Source: JBAWXE01 sp037144255
Lineage (GTDB): Bacteria; Bacteroidota; Bacteroidia; Chitinophagales; Chitinophagaceae
NCBI GenBank assembly: GCA_037144255.1
Contig: JBAWXE010000126.1
Coordinates: 1 to 6,286 of the forward strand
Direction: 5' to 3'
DNA length: 6,286 nucleotides
This document shows positions 1-6,286 of this stretch, piece by piece. A model generated the notes under the pieces. It was given only the letters and a program-made list of their open reading frames with translations, was not told the DNA's origin and did no database searches. Position numbers and translations under genes: made by a program. Position 1 is the first letter of the stretch; every line of letters starts with the position of its first letter.

Positions 1-1
1 G

Positions 2-1156
2 AATATACCACACATCATGGCAGCTGCAGAGATCACAAATGCAGATGCTATACATCCAGGGTATGGATTTCTTGCAGAAAATGCCAATTTCTCTGAGATC
101 TGCGCCCAATACAATATAAAATTCATAGGCCCTACACCTGAAATGATAAGGGCTATGGGAGATAAGATGACGGCTAAGGAAACAATGATAAAAGCAGGTG
201 TACCTGTTATTCCTGGATCCGAAGGTCTGTTAGAAAGTGTGGAAGAGGCTAAGAAACTTGCCAAAGAAATGGGCTACCCAATTATACTGAAGGCTACCGC
301 CGGTGGTGGTGGTAAAGGTATGCGTGTGGTATGGGAAGAAAAGGAAATAGAAAAAGCCTATGATAATGCAAAGGCTGAAGCCGGTGCATCATTTAAGAAT
401 GATGGTATCTATATGGAAAAGTTCGTAGAAGAACCACGCCATATAGAAATACAAATAGCTGGTGACCAGTTTGGTACAGTGTGTCACCTTAGTGAACGTG
501 ATTGCTCTATACAACGTCGTCACCAAAAACTGGTAGAAGAATCTCCTTCTCCATTCATGACACCTGAACTGCGTACTAAAATGGGTGAAGCAGCAATCAA
601 AGCAGCATCAGCTATTAATTACGAAAGTGTAGGCACTATTGAATTTCTAGTAGATAAGCATCGTAACTTCTACTTCATGGAAATGAATACTCGTATTCAG
701 GTTGAACATGGTGTGACTGAAGAAGTTATCAATTATGATCTTGTTAAAGAACAAATAAAAATAGCTGCCGGAGTACCTATCAGTGGTCGTAATTACGAAC
801 CTCAGATGCATGTTATTGAGTGTCGAATCAATGCAGAGGATCCATACAACGATTTCAGACCTAGTCCAGGTAAGATCACAGAATTACATACACCAGGCGG
901 TCATGGTGTGCGTGTAGATTCTCATATCTATGCAGGTTATACTATACCCCCATATTATGATTCTATGATAGCTAAGATCATTGCTATAGCGCAGACACGT
1001 GAAGAAGCAATAAATACTATGGAACGTGCATTGAGTGAATATGTAATAGAAGGTGTAAAAACCACTATACCATTCCACCAACAACTAATGCGTAATGAAG
1101 CATTTAGAAAAGGTGATTTCACTACTAAGTTCATTGAGAGTTTTCATTTGGTGTAA
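2..1156 (+). CDS. accC: Biotin carboxylase subunit (acetyl-/acyl-CoA carboxylase), 5'-truncated by window edge
   Basis: ATP-dependent carboxylation of biotin on the carrier protein, the first half-reaction of acetyl-CoA (or another acyl-CoA) carboxylase; cytoplasmic. The frame is open from base 2, and the residues before the ATG at 17 (NIPHI) align with E. coli AccC just after its Tyr60-Leu61. That ATG is therefore internal and about 61 N-terminal residues are missing. The 384 residues present plus those give about 445, the length of a stand-alone AccC rather than a fused pyruvate carboxylase. Visible motifs: HPGYGFLAENA, the ATP-grasp glycine-rich loop GGGGKG (bases 302-319), ERDCSIQRRHQK, the catalytic EMNTRIQVEH segment (680-709) and the C-terminal AGYTIPPYYDSMIAK. 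The Pro that normally follows QVEH is Gly (GGT, 710-712). No biotinyl domain follows; accB would be expected upstream, outside the window. The acyl-CoA substrate cannot be told from this subunit alone. Confidence 0.93.
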   Translation, partial: NIPHIMAAAEITNADAIHPGYGFLAENANFSEICAQYNIKFIGPTPEMIRAMGDKMTAKETMIKAGVPVIPGSEGLLESVEEAKKLAKEMGYPIILKATAGGGGKGMRVVWEEKEIEKAYDNAKAEAGASFKNDGIYMEKFVEEPRHIEIQIAGDQFGTVCHLSERDCSIQRRHQKLVEESPSPFMTPELRTKMGEAAIKAASAINYESVGTIEFLVDKHRNFYFMEMNTRIQVEHGVTEEVINYDLVKEQIKIAAGVPISGRNYEPQMHVIECRINAEDPYNDFRPSPGKITELHTPGGHGVRVDSHIYAGYTIPPYYDSMIAKIIAIAQTREEAINTMERALSEYVIEGVKTTIPFHQQLMRNEAFRKGDFTTKFIESFHLV

Positions 1157-1179
1157 AATATCATATACTATATTTTATT

Positions 1180-1224
1180 AAGCTTTGCAGGGTGCTTATT
1201 TATGAGTCTTGCAAAGCTTTTTTT
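1180..1224 (+). terminator. Intrinsic terminator after accC
   Basis: A perfect 10-bp inverted repeat, AAGCTTTGCA (1180-1189) with TGCAAAGCTT (1210-1219), can extend inward by four G-C/G-T pairs. A run of seven T (1218-1224) begins at the end of the right arm. It lies 23 bases after the accC stop and 48 bases before rfbB, so it separates the two units. No matching T run exists on the other strand, so it looks unidirectional. Confidence 0.88.
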
Positions 1225-1271
1225 ATCTTTTATTTAATTTTCGCGATTATTTATTTAAGTACTTTAGTAAC

Positions 1272-2327
1272 ATGAAAAAAACATTGTTGGTAACAGGTGG
1301 GGCGGGTTTCATTGGATCTCATGTAGTGCGTCTTTTGGTGAATAAATACCCTGAGTATCATATCGTAAATTTAGATGTGCTTACCTACGCAGGCAATCTT
1401 GAAAACCTAAAAGATGTGGAGAATGCCTCAAATTATACTTTTGTAAAAGAAGACATTACTGATGATGCTGCCATGAGCGCATTATTTCAAAAGTACCGTT
1501 TTGATGGTGTAATACATTTGGCAGCAGAAAGCCATGTTGATCGTTCTATTACAGACCCTAATGCATTTATTAAGACCAATGTAATGGGTACTGCTAATTT
1601 ATTGAATGTCGCTCGTACTCTTTGGAAAGATAATTATGAAGGTAAAAGGTTCTATCATGTCTCAACAGATGAGGTATATGGTTCATTAGGTGATACCGGT
1701 TTCTTTTTGGAAACCACACCATACGACCCACAATCTCCGTATTCTGCCTCTAAAGCTGCATCAGATCATATAGTTCGTGCTTATGGCAATACTTATGATT
1801 TGCCTTTTGTAGTGAGTAATTGTTCTAATAACTATGGCCCTAACCAATTCCCTGAGAAATTAGTGCCATTGTTCATTAACAACATACGCAATAACAAATC
1901 TCTACCAGTATATGGTGATGGTAAATATACACGCGATTGGCTATATGTAGTAGACCATGCACGTGCAATAGATCTTATTTACCATGAAGGTAAAAATGCT
2001 GAAACTTACAACATAGGTGGTTTCAATGAATGGCAAAATATAGAATTGATCAAATTGCTTTGTGTCCAAATGGATGAAAAGCTTGGTCGCCCAGCTGGTA
2101 CATCTGCACAACTGATCACTTATGTTAAAGACCGTCCGGGTCATGATCGTCGTTATGCCATCGATGCAAATAAACTGAACAAGGAATTAGGTTGGTACCC
2201 TTCTGTTACATTTGAACAAGGACTAAGTGTAACTGTTGATTGGTATTTACAAAATGAAGATTGGTTAAAGAATGTAACATCAGGCGATTATCAGAAATAT
2301 TACAACAAACAATACACAAATTCATAA
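1272..2327 (+). CDS. rfbB: dTDP-glucose 4,6-dehydratase
   Basis: Converts dTDP-glucose to dTDP-4-keto-6-deoxyglucose using tightly bound NAD+; second step towards dTDP-L-rhamnose and other deoxysugars of surface polysaccharide. The 351-residue product is an extended short-chain dehydrogenase: the Rossmann loop GGAGFIG (residues 9-15) near the N-terminus, LAAESHVDRS (83-92), the catalytic triplet Thr132-Asp133-Glu134 in STDEVYG, and YSASK (157-161) holding the Tyr-x3-Lys pair. NNYGPNQFPEKL (187-198) and RDWLYVVDHA (221-230) are typical of RfbB/RmlB. Length matches the family. The ATG at 1272 is chosen because it puts the Rossmann fold 2-4 residues from the N-terminus. A longer frame from TTG at 1209 would start inside the accC terminator and add 21 hydrophobic residues with no family counterpart. 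No Shine-Dalgarno is visible. rfbA follows after nine bases, so the two are almost certainly co-transcribed. Confidence 0.97.
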   Translation: MKKTLLVTGGAGFIGSHVVRLLVNKYPEYHIVNLDVLTYAGNLENLKDVENASNYTFVKEDITDDAAMSALFQKYRFDGVIHLAAESHVDRSITDPNAFIKTNVMGTANLLNVARTLWKDNYEGKRFYHVSTDEVYGSLGDTGFFLETTPYDPQSPYSASKAASDHIVRAYGNTYDLPFVVSNCSNNYGPNQFPEKLVPLFINNIRNNKSLPVYGDGKYTRDWLYVVDHARAIDLIYHEGKNAETYNIGGFNEWQNIELIKLLCVQMDEKLGRPAGTSAQLITYVKDRPGHDRRYAIDANKLNKELGWYPSVTFEQGLSVTVDWYLQNEDWLKNVTSGDYQKYYNKQYTNS

Positions 2328-2336
2328 CTATTTTTT

Positions 2337-3203
2337 ATGAAAGGCATCATATTAGCAGGAGGTTCCGGCACTAGGTTGTATCCACTTACAATATCAGTAA
2401 GTAAGCAACTAATGCCTATATACGATAAACCGATGGTATACCATCCTTTATCTACATTGATGTTAGCAGGTATTAATGAGATACTCATTATTACAACTCC
2501 TGATGATCAGCCTGCTTTTAAGAGATTATTGGGAGACGGAAGCCAATTGGGCTGTAGTTTTGAGTATGTAGTACAACATACCCCTAATGGTCTTGCACAG
2601 GCATTTGTTTTAGGTGAGAACTTTATAGGCAAAGATCCTGTTGCACTGGTATTAGGCGACAATATCTTCTATGGTTCAGGAATGGGTACTTTATTACGCA
2701 ATAAAGTGAACCCATATGGAGCTGTGGTATTTGCATATCAAGTTCATGACCCTGAAAGATATGGTGTAGTAGAATTTGACAAGAATTTCCGTGTTTTAAG
2801 CATTGAGGAAAAACCTAAATTACCAAAATCTAATTATGCAGTACCAGGGCTATATTTTTATGATAATGATGTAGTATCTATAGCTAAATCTATCAAGCCT
2901 TCGCACAGAGGTGAATATGAGATCACGGATGTAAACAAAGTATATTTGGAAAAAGGCAAGTTGGAAGTTGGTGTTTTGGATCGTGGTACGGCTTGGTTAG
3001 ATACAGGTACTTTTGACTCATTAATTCAAGCAGGCCAGTTTATAGAGGTGATAGAAAAAAGACAAGGACTGAAAATAGGCTGTATTGAAGAGATCGCATA
3101 TCGCAATGGCTGGATTGATGACGTTCAAATGGATAAGCTAGCTAATATCTACATGAAGAGCGGCTATGGCTCATATCTAAAAAATCTAATAGGCAATATT
3201 TAA
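2337..3203 (+). CDS. rfbA: Glucose-1-phosphate thymidylyltransferase
   Basis: Joins dTTP and glucose-1-phosphate to give dTDP-glucose and pyrophosphate, the substrate of the neighbouring RfbB; cytoplasmic, and in the family usually feedback-inhibited by dTDP-rhamnose. The 288 residues match the usual 286-293. Visible: nucleotide-binding GGSGTRLYPLT (8-18), SKQLMPIYDKPM (22-33), LGDN with the metal-binding Asp108, EEKP (157-160), RGEYEITDVN (191-200) and WLDTGT (220-225) with the second metal-ligand Asp222. The C-terminal part, including RNGWIDD (256-262), matches the long RmlA form rather than the shorter sugar nucleotidyltransferases. It starts nine bases after the rfbB stop with an A/T-rich leader and no Shine-Dalgarno. 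No rfbC or rfbD follows; a palindrome and a terminator end the unit, so the epimerase and reductase must be elsewhere if rhamnose is the product. Confidence 0.97.
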   Translation: MKGIILAGGSGTRLYPLTISVSKQLMPIYDKPMVYHPLSTLMLAGINEILIITTPDDQPAFKRLLGDGSQLGCSFEYVVQHTPNGLAQAFVLGENFIGKDPVALVLGDNIFYGSGMGTLLRNKVNPYGAVVFAYQVHDPERYGVVEFDKNFRVLSIEEKPKLPKSNYAVPGLYFYDNDVVSIAKSIKPSHRGEYEITDVNKVYLEKGKLEVGVLDRGTAWLDTGTFDSLIQAGQFIEVIEKRQGLKIGCIEEIAYRNGWIDDVQMDKLANIYMKSGYGSYLKNLIGNI

Positions 3204-3216
3204 TTTTCTTAAAGCA

Positions 3217-3250
3217 TTTATATCACCTAGGTGATAAGTGTTTATCTTTG
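3217..3250 (+). promoter_or_regulatory. Putative Bacteroidota-type promoter for the DUF445 gene
   Basis: TATCTTTG at 3243-3250 matches TAnnTTTG, the Bacteroidota -7 box, exactly. The upstream element is weak: the nearest candidate is TTTA at 3217-3220, 22 bases away, where TTG or TTTG at about 19-21 is expected. If used, transcription would start about 3255-3258, inside the left arm of the rfbBA terminator, so the new transcript could not form the full hairpin. The 16-bp palindrome would lie across the spacer. Confidence 0.5.
3221..3236. promoter_or_regulatory. Perfect 16-bp palindrome, possible operator
   Basis: TATCACCTAGGTGATA is its own reverse complement with no spacer. It starts 18 bases after the rfbA stop and ends six bases before the TATCTTTG promoter box, that is, where the spacer between -33 and -7 elements would fall. 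A loopless palindrome does not make a good RNA hairpin, which favours a dimeric DNA-binding protein site. No regulator is encoded in the window and I do not recognise the site as that of a known family. Confidence 0.45.
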
Positions 3251-3251
3251 C

Positions 3252-3281
3252 AATCCCATTGCTCCTGCAATGGGATTTTTT
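3252..3281 (+). terminator. Intrinsic terminator of the rfbBA operon
   Basis: A perfect 11-bp stem, AATCCCATTGC (3252-3262) and GCAATGGGATT (3267-3277), has a four-base loop TCCT and a six-T run at 3276-3281. It sits 48 bases past the rfbA stop and 18 bases before the chosen DUF445 start. The opposite strand has no T run, so it acts on rightward transcription only. Confidence 0.9.
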
Positions 3282-3299
3282 GATAGGAACAGCGCGTAT

Positions 3300-3902
3300 A
3301 TGCAAACATTAATGTTTTACTTACAACCATTCATTGCAGCCTTTACCGGCTGGTTCACTACATGGATAGCAATTTATATGCTCTTCCATCCTCGAGAACC
3401 TAAACGCTTCTTGGGTATCACTATACAAGGTATTTTCCCTAAAAGACAGAAACAGTTTGCTGCAAAGCTTGGTTCAGTAGTTGCCAATGAACTATTGCAT
3501 TTTAAAGATATTGCAGCTCATATCAAGGACCCTAATCAATTAAAATCACTAACTCCAACAATTGAAGCACATATAGACAACTTCCTCCACACCAAGTTAC
3601 AAGAGAAACTACCAGTCATTTCTATGTTCGTGGGAGAGGGAACTTTATCTAAGATCAAAGAAGGGCTGATGGAGGAAATAGAGCATCTTTTACCTGTTAT
3701 CATTTCAGGTTATGCTGATAATCTAGGGCAACGTGTAGATATTGAAAAAATGGTTACAGACAAAGTCTCTAATTTCTCTTCAGATAAATTAGAAGAGATA
3801 TTGGCAGCTGTAATGAGTAAGGAATTCCGTTTTGTAGAGCTGATTGGTGGTGTCTTGGGCTTTGTCATCGGGCTCATACAAATGGGGTTATCATACTTAT
3901 AA
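3300..3902 (+). CDS. DUF445 family membrane protein, function unknown
   Basis: A 200-residue protein of the DUF445 family, whose biochemical role is not established. Two hydrophobic segments are visible: residues about 7-29 (around FIAAFTGWFT) and about 178-199 at the C-terminus (IGGVLGFVIGLIQMG). Between them lies a charged, mostly helical region of about 145 residues. The family signature follows the first helix: MLFHPREPKRFLG (27-39) and IQGIFPKRQ (42-50). From memory of relatives, the first helix usually reads GWFTN and IAIKMLF; here Asn is Thr21 and Lys is Tyr26. Start choice: the frame is open from GTG at 3231 and has an ATG at 3270, but both lie in the palindrome or terminator. ATG 3300 has an AGGA at 3285-3288 and puts the first helix at the N-terminus as expected. 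It is probably transcribed separately from rfbBA; no terminator is visible after it. Confidence 0.85.
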   Translation: MQTLMFYLQPFIAAFTGWFTTWIAIYMLFHPREPKRFLGITIQGIFPKRQKQFAAKLGSVVANELLHFKDIAAHIKDPNQLKSLTPTIEAHIDNFLHTKLQEKLPVISMFVGEGTLSKIKEGLMEEIEHLLPVIISGYADNLGQRVDIEKMVTDKVSNFSSDKLEEILAAVMSKEFRFVELIGGVLGFVIGLIQMGLSYL

Positions 3903-3926
3903 TTTATGCCTATTTAGCACTTATTG

Positions 3927-3958
3927 ATTGTAAATACTGGCTAATCTGTGTAATTTTG
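3927..3958 (+). promoter_or_regulatory. Bacteroidota-type promoter for hmgA-hpd
   Basis: TAATTTTG at 3951-3958 matches the TAnnTTTG -7 box exactly, and ATTG at 3927-3930 lies 20 bases upstream, a good -33 element at consensus spacing. Predicted transcription start is about 3963-3966, giving a leader of only some ten bases before the hmgA ATG at 3975. It is the best-formed promoter in the window and implies that hmgA-hpd is expressed independently of the DUF445 gene. Confidence 0.72.
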
Positions 3959-3974
3959 GACAAACCACTCCGAT

Positions 3975-5135
3975 ATGCCTCATTATTTTTCATTAGGTAC
4001 TATTCCGCATAAGCGACATACCCAATTTCGCAAACCGGACGGTAAGCTTTATTCAGAACAATTGTTTAGTACTGAAGGTTTTTCATCTAATTATTCTCTA
4101 CTTTACCATATACATCCACCCACAGTTATTATTAGAACAGGAGAACCTATTGATGTATCACCTAAGGCTGCTACTGAGAATATACTCAAACACCGTTGTT
4201 TGAATGGATTTCAAATCAACCCCAATGATGATTATCTAAAAAGCCGCAAAATCGTTCTTTTCAATAATGATGTACAGATCACTATAGCTGCTCCTACTAA
4301 AGGAATGAATGATAATGTGTTCTATAAAAATGCTGATGCAGATGAAGTGCTTTTCATACATGAAGGTACAGGTATATTAAAAACGCAGTACGGACAACTA
4401 CCTTTCAGTTATGGTGATTATTTAGTTGTACCCAGAGGTACTATTTATCAAATATCATTTGATTCCCCAGACAATAGATTATTCATAGTAGAGTCCTTTA
4501 GTCCTATTACATTTCCAAAGAGATATTTAAGTAAGTATGGCCAATTATTAGAACATTCTCCAGTTTGCGAAAGAGATATTCGTAAACCTCAAGATCTTCA
4601 AGCTATTGACCAAAAAGGAGAATTCCTGATAAACGTAAAAAAGAAAGGTTATCTATACCCTATATGGTATGGTGCACACCCTTTTGATGTCGTTGGTTGG
4701 GATGGATGTGAATACCCATACGCAATTAGCATTCACGATTTTGAACCAATTACAGGTCGTGTTCACCAACCACCACCTGTACACCAAACCTTTGATGCTA
4801 ACAATTTTGTGATCTGCTCATTTGTACCACGTTTATTTGATTATCATCCTCAATCTATACCGGCTCCATACAATCATAGTAATATAGATAGTGATGAAGT
4901 ACTGTATTATGTGGATGGTGACTTTATGAGCCGCAAACATGTTGAACGAGGTATGATAACACTACATCCTGCAGGTATACCACATGGTCCTCATCCTGGC
5001 ACAGTAGAGAAAAGCATAGGTGCCAAAGAAACCAAAGAACTGGCAGTAATGGTGGATACATTCCATCCTCTTAAAATGACCGCTGATGCATTAGGCATTG
5101 AGAATGATACTTATATCACCAGTTGGATAGAATAA
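3975..5135 (+). CDS. hmgA: Homogentisate 1,2-dioxygenase
   Basis: Fe(II) dioxygenase that opens the ring of homogentisate to maleylacetoacetate in tyrosine/phenylalanine catabolism; cytoplasmic. At 386 residues it is shorter than the human and Pseudomonas enzymes (about 430-445) and matches the compact form I associate with Bacteroidota. Two cupin halves can be seen: an N-terminal one around ADADEVLFIHEGTG (120-133) and YGDYLVVPRGTIYQI (146-160), and a C-terminal one carrying the metal site. Family stretches include HTQFRKPDG (15-23), HPFDVVGWDG (235-244) and HDFEPITGRVHQPPP (254-268). Candidate iron ligands by alignment with human His335, Glu341 and His371 are His301, Glu308 and His337 (in IPHGPH); His264 or His270 would match the catalytic base His292. 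The ATG at 3975 is the first in frame after the promoter and has no Shine-Dalgarno. hpd, encoding the preceding step, follows after 42 bases, which strongly supports the assignment. Confidence 0.95.
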   Translation: MPHYFSLGTIPHKRHTQFRKPDGKLYSEQLFSTEGFSSNYSLLYHIHPPTVIIRTGEPIDVSPKAATENILKHRCLNGFQINPNDDYLKSRKIVLFNNDVQITIAAPTKGMNDNVFYKNADADEVLFIHEGTGILKTQYGQLPFSYGDYLVVPRGTIYQISFDSPDNRLFIVESFSPITFPKRYLSKYGQLLEHSPVCERDIRKPQDLQAIDQKGEFLINVKKKGYLYPIWYGAHPFDVVGWDGCEYPYAISIHDFEPITGRVHQPPPVHQTFDANNFVICSFVPRLFDYHPQSIPAPYNHSNIDSDEVLYYVDGDFMSRKHVERGMITLHPAGIPHGPHPGTVEKSIGAKETKELAVMVDTFHPLKMTADALGIENDTYITSWIE

Positions 5136-5177
5136 AAAATTCATTAATAAATATTCAGACCCGTAAATAAATCTCAA

Positions 5178-6286
5178 ATGAACACTTTAACTACGAGCCA
5201 AAAAATGACCTTGGCAAAAGATTTTTTACCGATCAATGGTACAGACCATATAGAATTATATGTGGGGAATGCCAAGCAAGCTGCACATTTTTATAAAACA
5301 GCTTTTGGCTTTCAGTCTTTAGCATACGCCGGACCTGAATCAGGCCTTCGAGACAGAGCATCATATGTACTACAGCAAGGCAAGATTCGCTTAGTGCTCA
5401 CTACCCCATTGAAATCAGACAGTCCAATATCAGAACACATCAAAAAACATGGTGATGGTGTGAAAATACTAGCATTATGGGTAGATGATGCTTACAAATC
5501 ATTTGAAGAGACAACTAAGCGTGGTGCCAAGGTATATTTGGAGCCTACTACACTTACTGATGAACATGGTGAAGTAAAGATGAGTGGTATATATACTTAT
5601 GGAGAAACAATACACTTGTTTGTAGAGCGTAAAAATTATAAAGGCATTTTCATCCCGGGGTATCAGGCATGGGAAAGTGAATATAAACCTACATCTACAG
5701 GTTTATTGCATGTAGACCATTGTGTAGGCAATGTAGGTTGGAACAGAATGAACCCCACTATCAAATGGTATGAAGATGTAATGGGATTTGTAAACATTCT
5801 TTCATTCGATGATAAACAGATCAATACAGAATATTCTGCTCTTATGAGTAAGGTTATGAGTAATGGTAATGGTTTTGTGAAATTCCCTATTAATGAACCT
5901 GCCGAAGGAAAGAAAAAATCACAAATAGAAGAATATCTTGACTTTTACGAAGGTGAAGGAGTACAACATATTGCCATTGCAACAAATGATATCATTAAAA
6001 CTGTAAAAGAACTAAAATCAAGAGGTGTTGAATTCCTGTCAGCACCACCCAATGCATACTATGAAGACCTTCCCAATCGTGTTGGGAAGATAGACGAAGA
6101 CATTCAACCTATACAAGATCTGGGTATATTAGTAGACTGTGATGAAGAGGGTTATTTGTTACAGATATTTACAAAACCTGTAGAAGATCGTCCTACTCTA
6201 TTTTTCGAGATCATTCAACGTAAAGGGGCTCAAAGCTTCGGAGCTGGTAATTTCAAAGCCTTATTCGAATCTATTGAACGTGAACA
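5178..6286 (+). CDS. hpd: 4-Hydroxyphenylpyruvate dioxygenase, 3' end cut by window edge
   Basis: Non-haem Fe(II) enzyme converting 4-hydroxyphenylpyruvate and O2 to homogentisate and CO2, the substrate of HmgA encoded just upstream. I translated the frame by eye: it is open from ATG 5178 to the last base, 369 codons plus two bases, with no stop or frameshift. Two vicinal-oxygen-chelate (glyoxalase-like) domains are visible: residues about 20-150 (starting NGTDHIELYVGN) and about 175-350. The three expected iron ligands are present: His181 in HVDHCVGN, His264 in GVQHIAIAT and Glu344 in LFFEIIQRKG. The C-terminal FGAGNFKALFESIERE (354-369) is the helix that closes over the active site; family members end about ten residues later, so the protein is nearly complete (about 380 aa). 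Hydroxymandelate synthase is a close relative, but the hmgA neighbour makes HPPD much the likelier. The 42-base gap upstream is A-rich, without promoter, terminator or Shine-Dalgarno, which suggests one transcript with hmgA. Confidence 0.96.
   Translation, partial: MNTLTTSQKMTLAKDFLPINGTDHIELYVGNAKQAAHFYKTAFGFQSLAYAGPESGLRDRASYVLQQGKIRLVLTTPLKSDSPISEHIKKHGDGVKILALWVDDAYKSFEETTKRGAKVYLEPTTLTDEHGEVKMSGIYTYGETIHLFVERKNYKGIFIPGYQAWESEYKPTSTGLLHVDHCVGNVGWNRMNPTIKWYEDVMGFVNILSFDDKQINTEYSALMSKVMSNGNGFVKFPINEPAEGKKKSQIEEYLDFYEGEGVQHIAIATNDIIKTVKELKSRGVEFLSAPPNAYYEDLPNRVGKIDEDIQPIQDLGILVDCDEEGYLLQIFTKPVEDRPTLFFEIIQRKGAQSFGAGNFKALFESIERE

Noticed and set aside
884..1084. Minus-strand open frame opposite accC
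   Set aside because: It lies wholly within a well-conserved gene, has low-complexity Tyr/Phe/Cys-rich composition and no recognisable motif; a shadow frame.
1209..1242. Possible rfbB promoter: TTG 1209-1211 and TAATTTTC 1235-1242
   Set aside because: The -7 box misses the final G and the spacer is 23 bases; in this AT-rich, T-rich gap such a match is expected by chance. rfbB needs a promoter here or read-through, but I cannot place it.
1257..1264. 8-bp palindrome AAGTACTT just before rfbB
   Set aside because: Too short to distinguish from chance in AT-rich DNA and only a few bases from the start codon.
1209..1271. Upstream extension of rfbB from TTG at 1209 (21 extra residues)
   Set aside because: It would start in the right arm of the accC terminator, and the extra residues have no counterpart in RfbB, whose Rossmann motif normally lies at the very N-terminus.
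1941..2488. Minus-strand open frames opposite rfbB and the rfbB-rfbA junction (1941-2144 and 2300-2488)
   Set aside because: Both are antisense to strongly conserved coding sequence, short, and without a plausible promoter or motif.
3231..3299. DUF445 start at GTG 3231 or ATG 3270
   Set aside because: Both fall within the palindrome or terminator and would add up to 23 residues before the first membrane helix. ATG 3300 has an AGGA upstream and fits the family.
3903..3926. Search for a terminator between the DUF445 gene and the hmgA promoter
   Set aside because: No inverted repeat with a following T run was found, so no terminator is annotated and read-through into hmgA remains possible.

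Overview
The window reads as ordinary chromosome from an AT-rich member of the Bacteroidota, probably near Chitinophagales (the phylum is inferred with fair confidence, the order is a guess). Three things point there. Two intergenic sites match the TAnnTTTG -7 box used by the Bacteroidota primary sigma factor. Most genes lack a clear Shine-Dalgarno sequence and have A/T-rich leaders instead. The homogentisate dioxygenase is the short form (386 aa) that I associate with this phylum. All genes are on the + strand and base composition looks uniform, with no mobile element, RNA gene or CRISPR array.

Layout. Positions 2-1156 hold the 3' part of a biotin carboxylase gene (accC-like), closed by a strong intrinsic terminator at 1180-1224. 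Next come rfbB (1272-2327) and rfbA (2337-3203), nine bases apart. They encode dTDP-glucose 4,6-dehydratase and glucose-1-phosphate thymidylyltransferase, and a second textbook terminator (3252-3281) follows. A small two-helix membrane protein of the DUF445 family occupies 3300-3902. A well-formed promoter (3928-3958) then precedes hmgA (homogentisate 1,2-dioxygenase, 3975-5135) and hpd (4-hydroxyphenylpyruvate dioxygenase, 5178 to the window end, missing only about its last ten residues).

How the genes work together. RfbA makes dTDP-glucose and RfbB converts it to dTDP-4-keto-6-deoxyglucose, the branch point to dTDP-rhamnose and other deoxysugars of the cell surface. Hpd turns 4-hydroxyphenylpyruvate into homogentisate and HmgA opens its ring, so these two genes are consecutive steps of tyrosine/phenylalanine breakdown. 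The biotin carboxylase would supply carboxybiotin for an acyl-CoA carboxylase and is unrelated to its neighbours.

I see no undescribed system here. The most unusual stretch is the rfbA-DUF445 gap. There a perfect 16-bp palindrome, a perfect -7 promoter box and the rfbBA terminator lie within about 60 bases, so the DUF445 transcript would be predicted to start inside the terminator stem.
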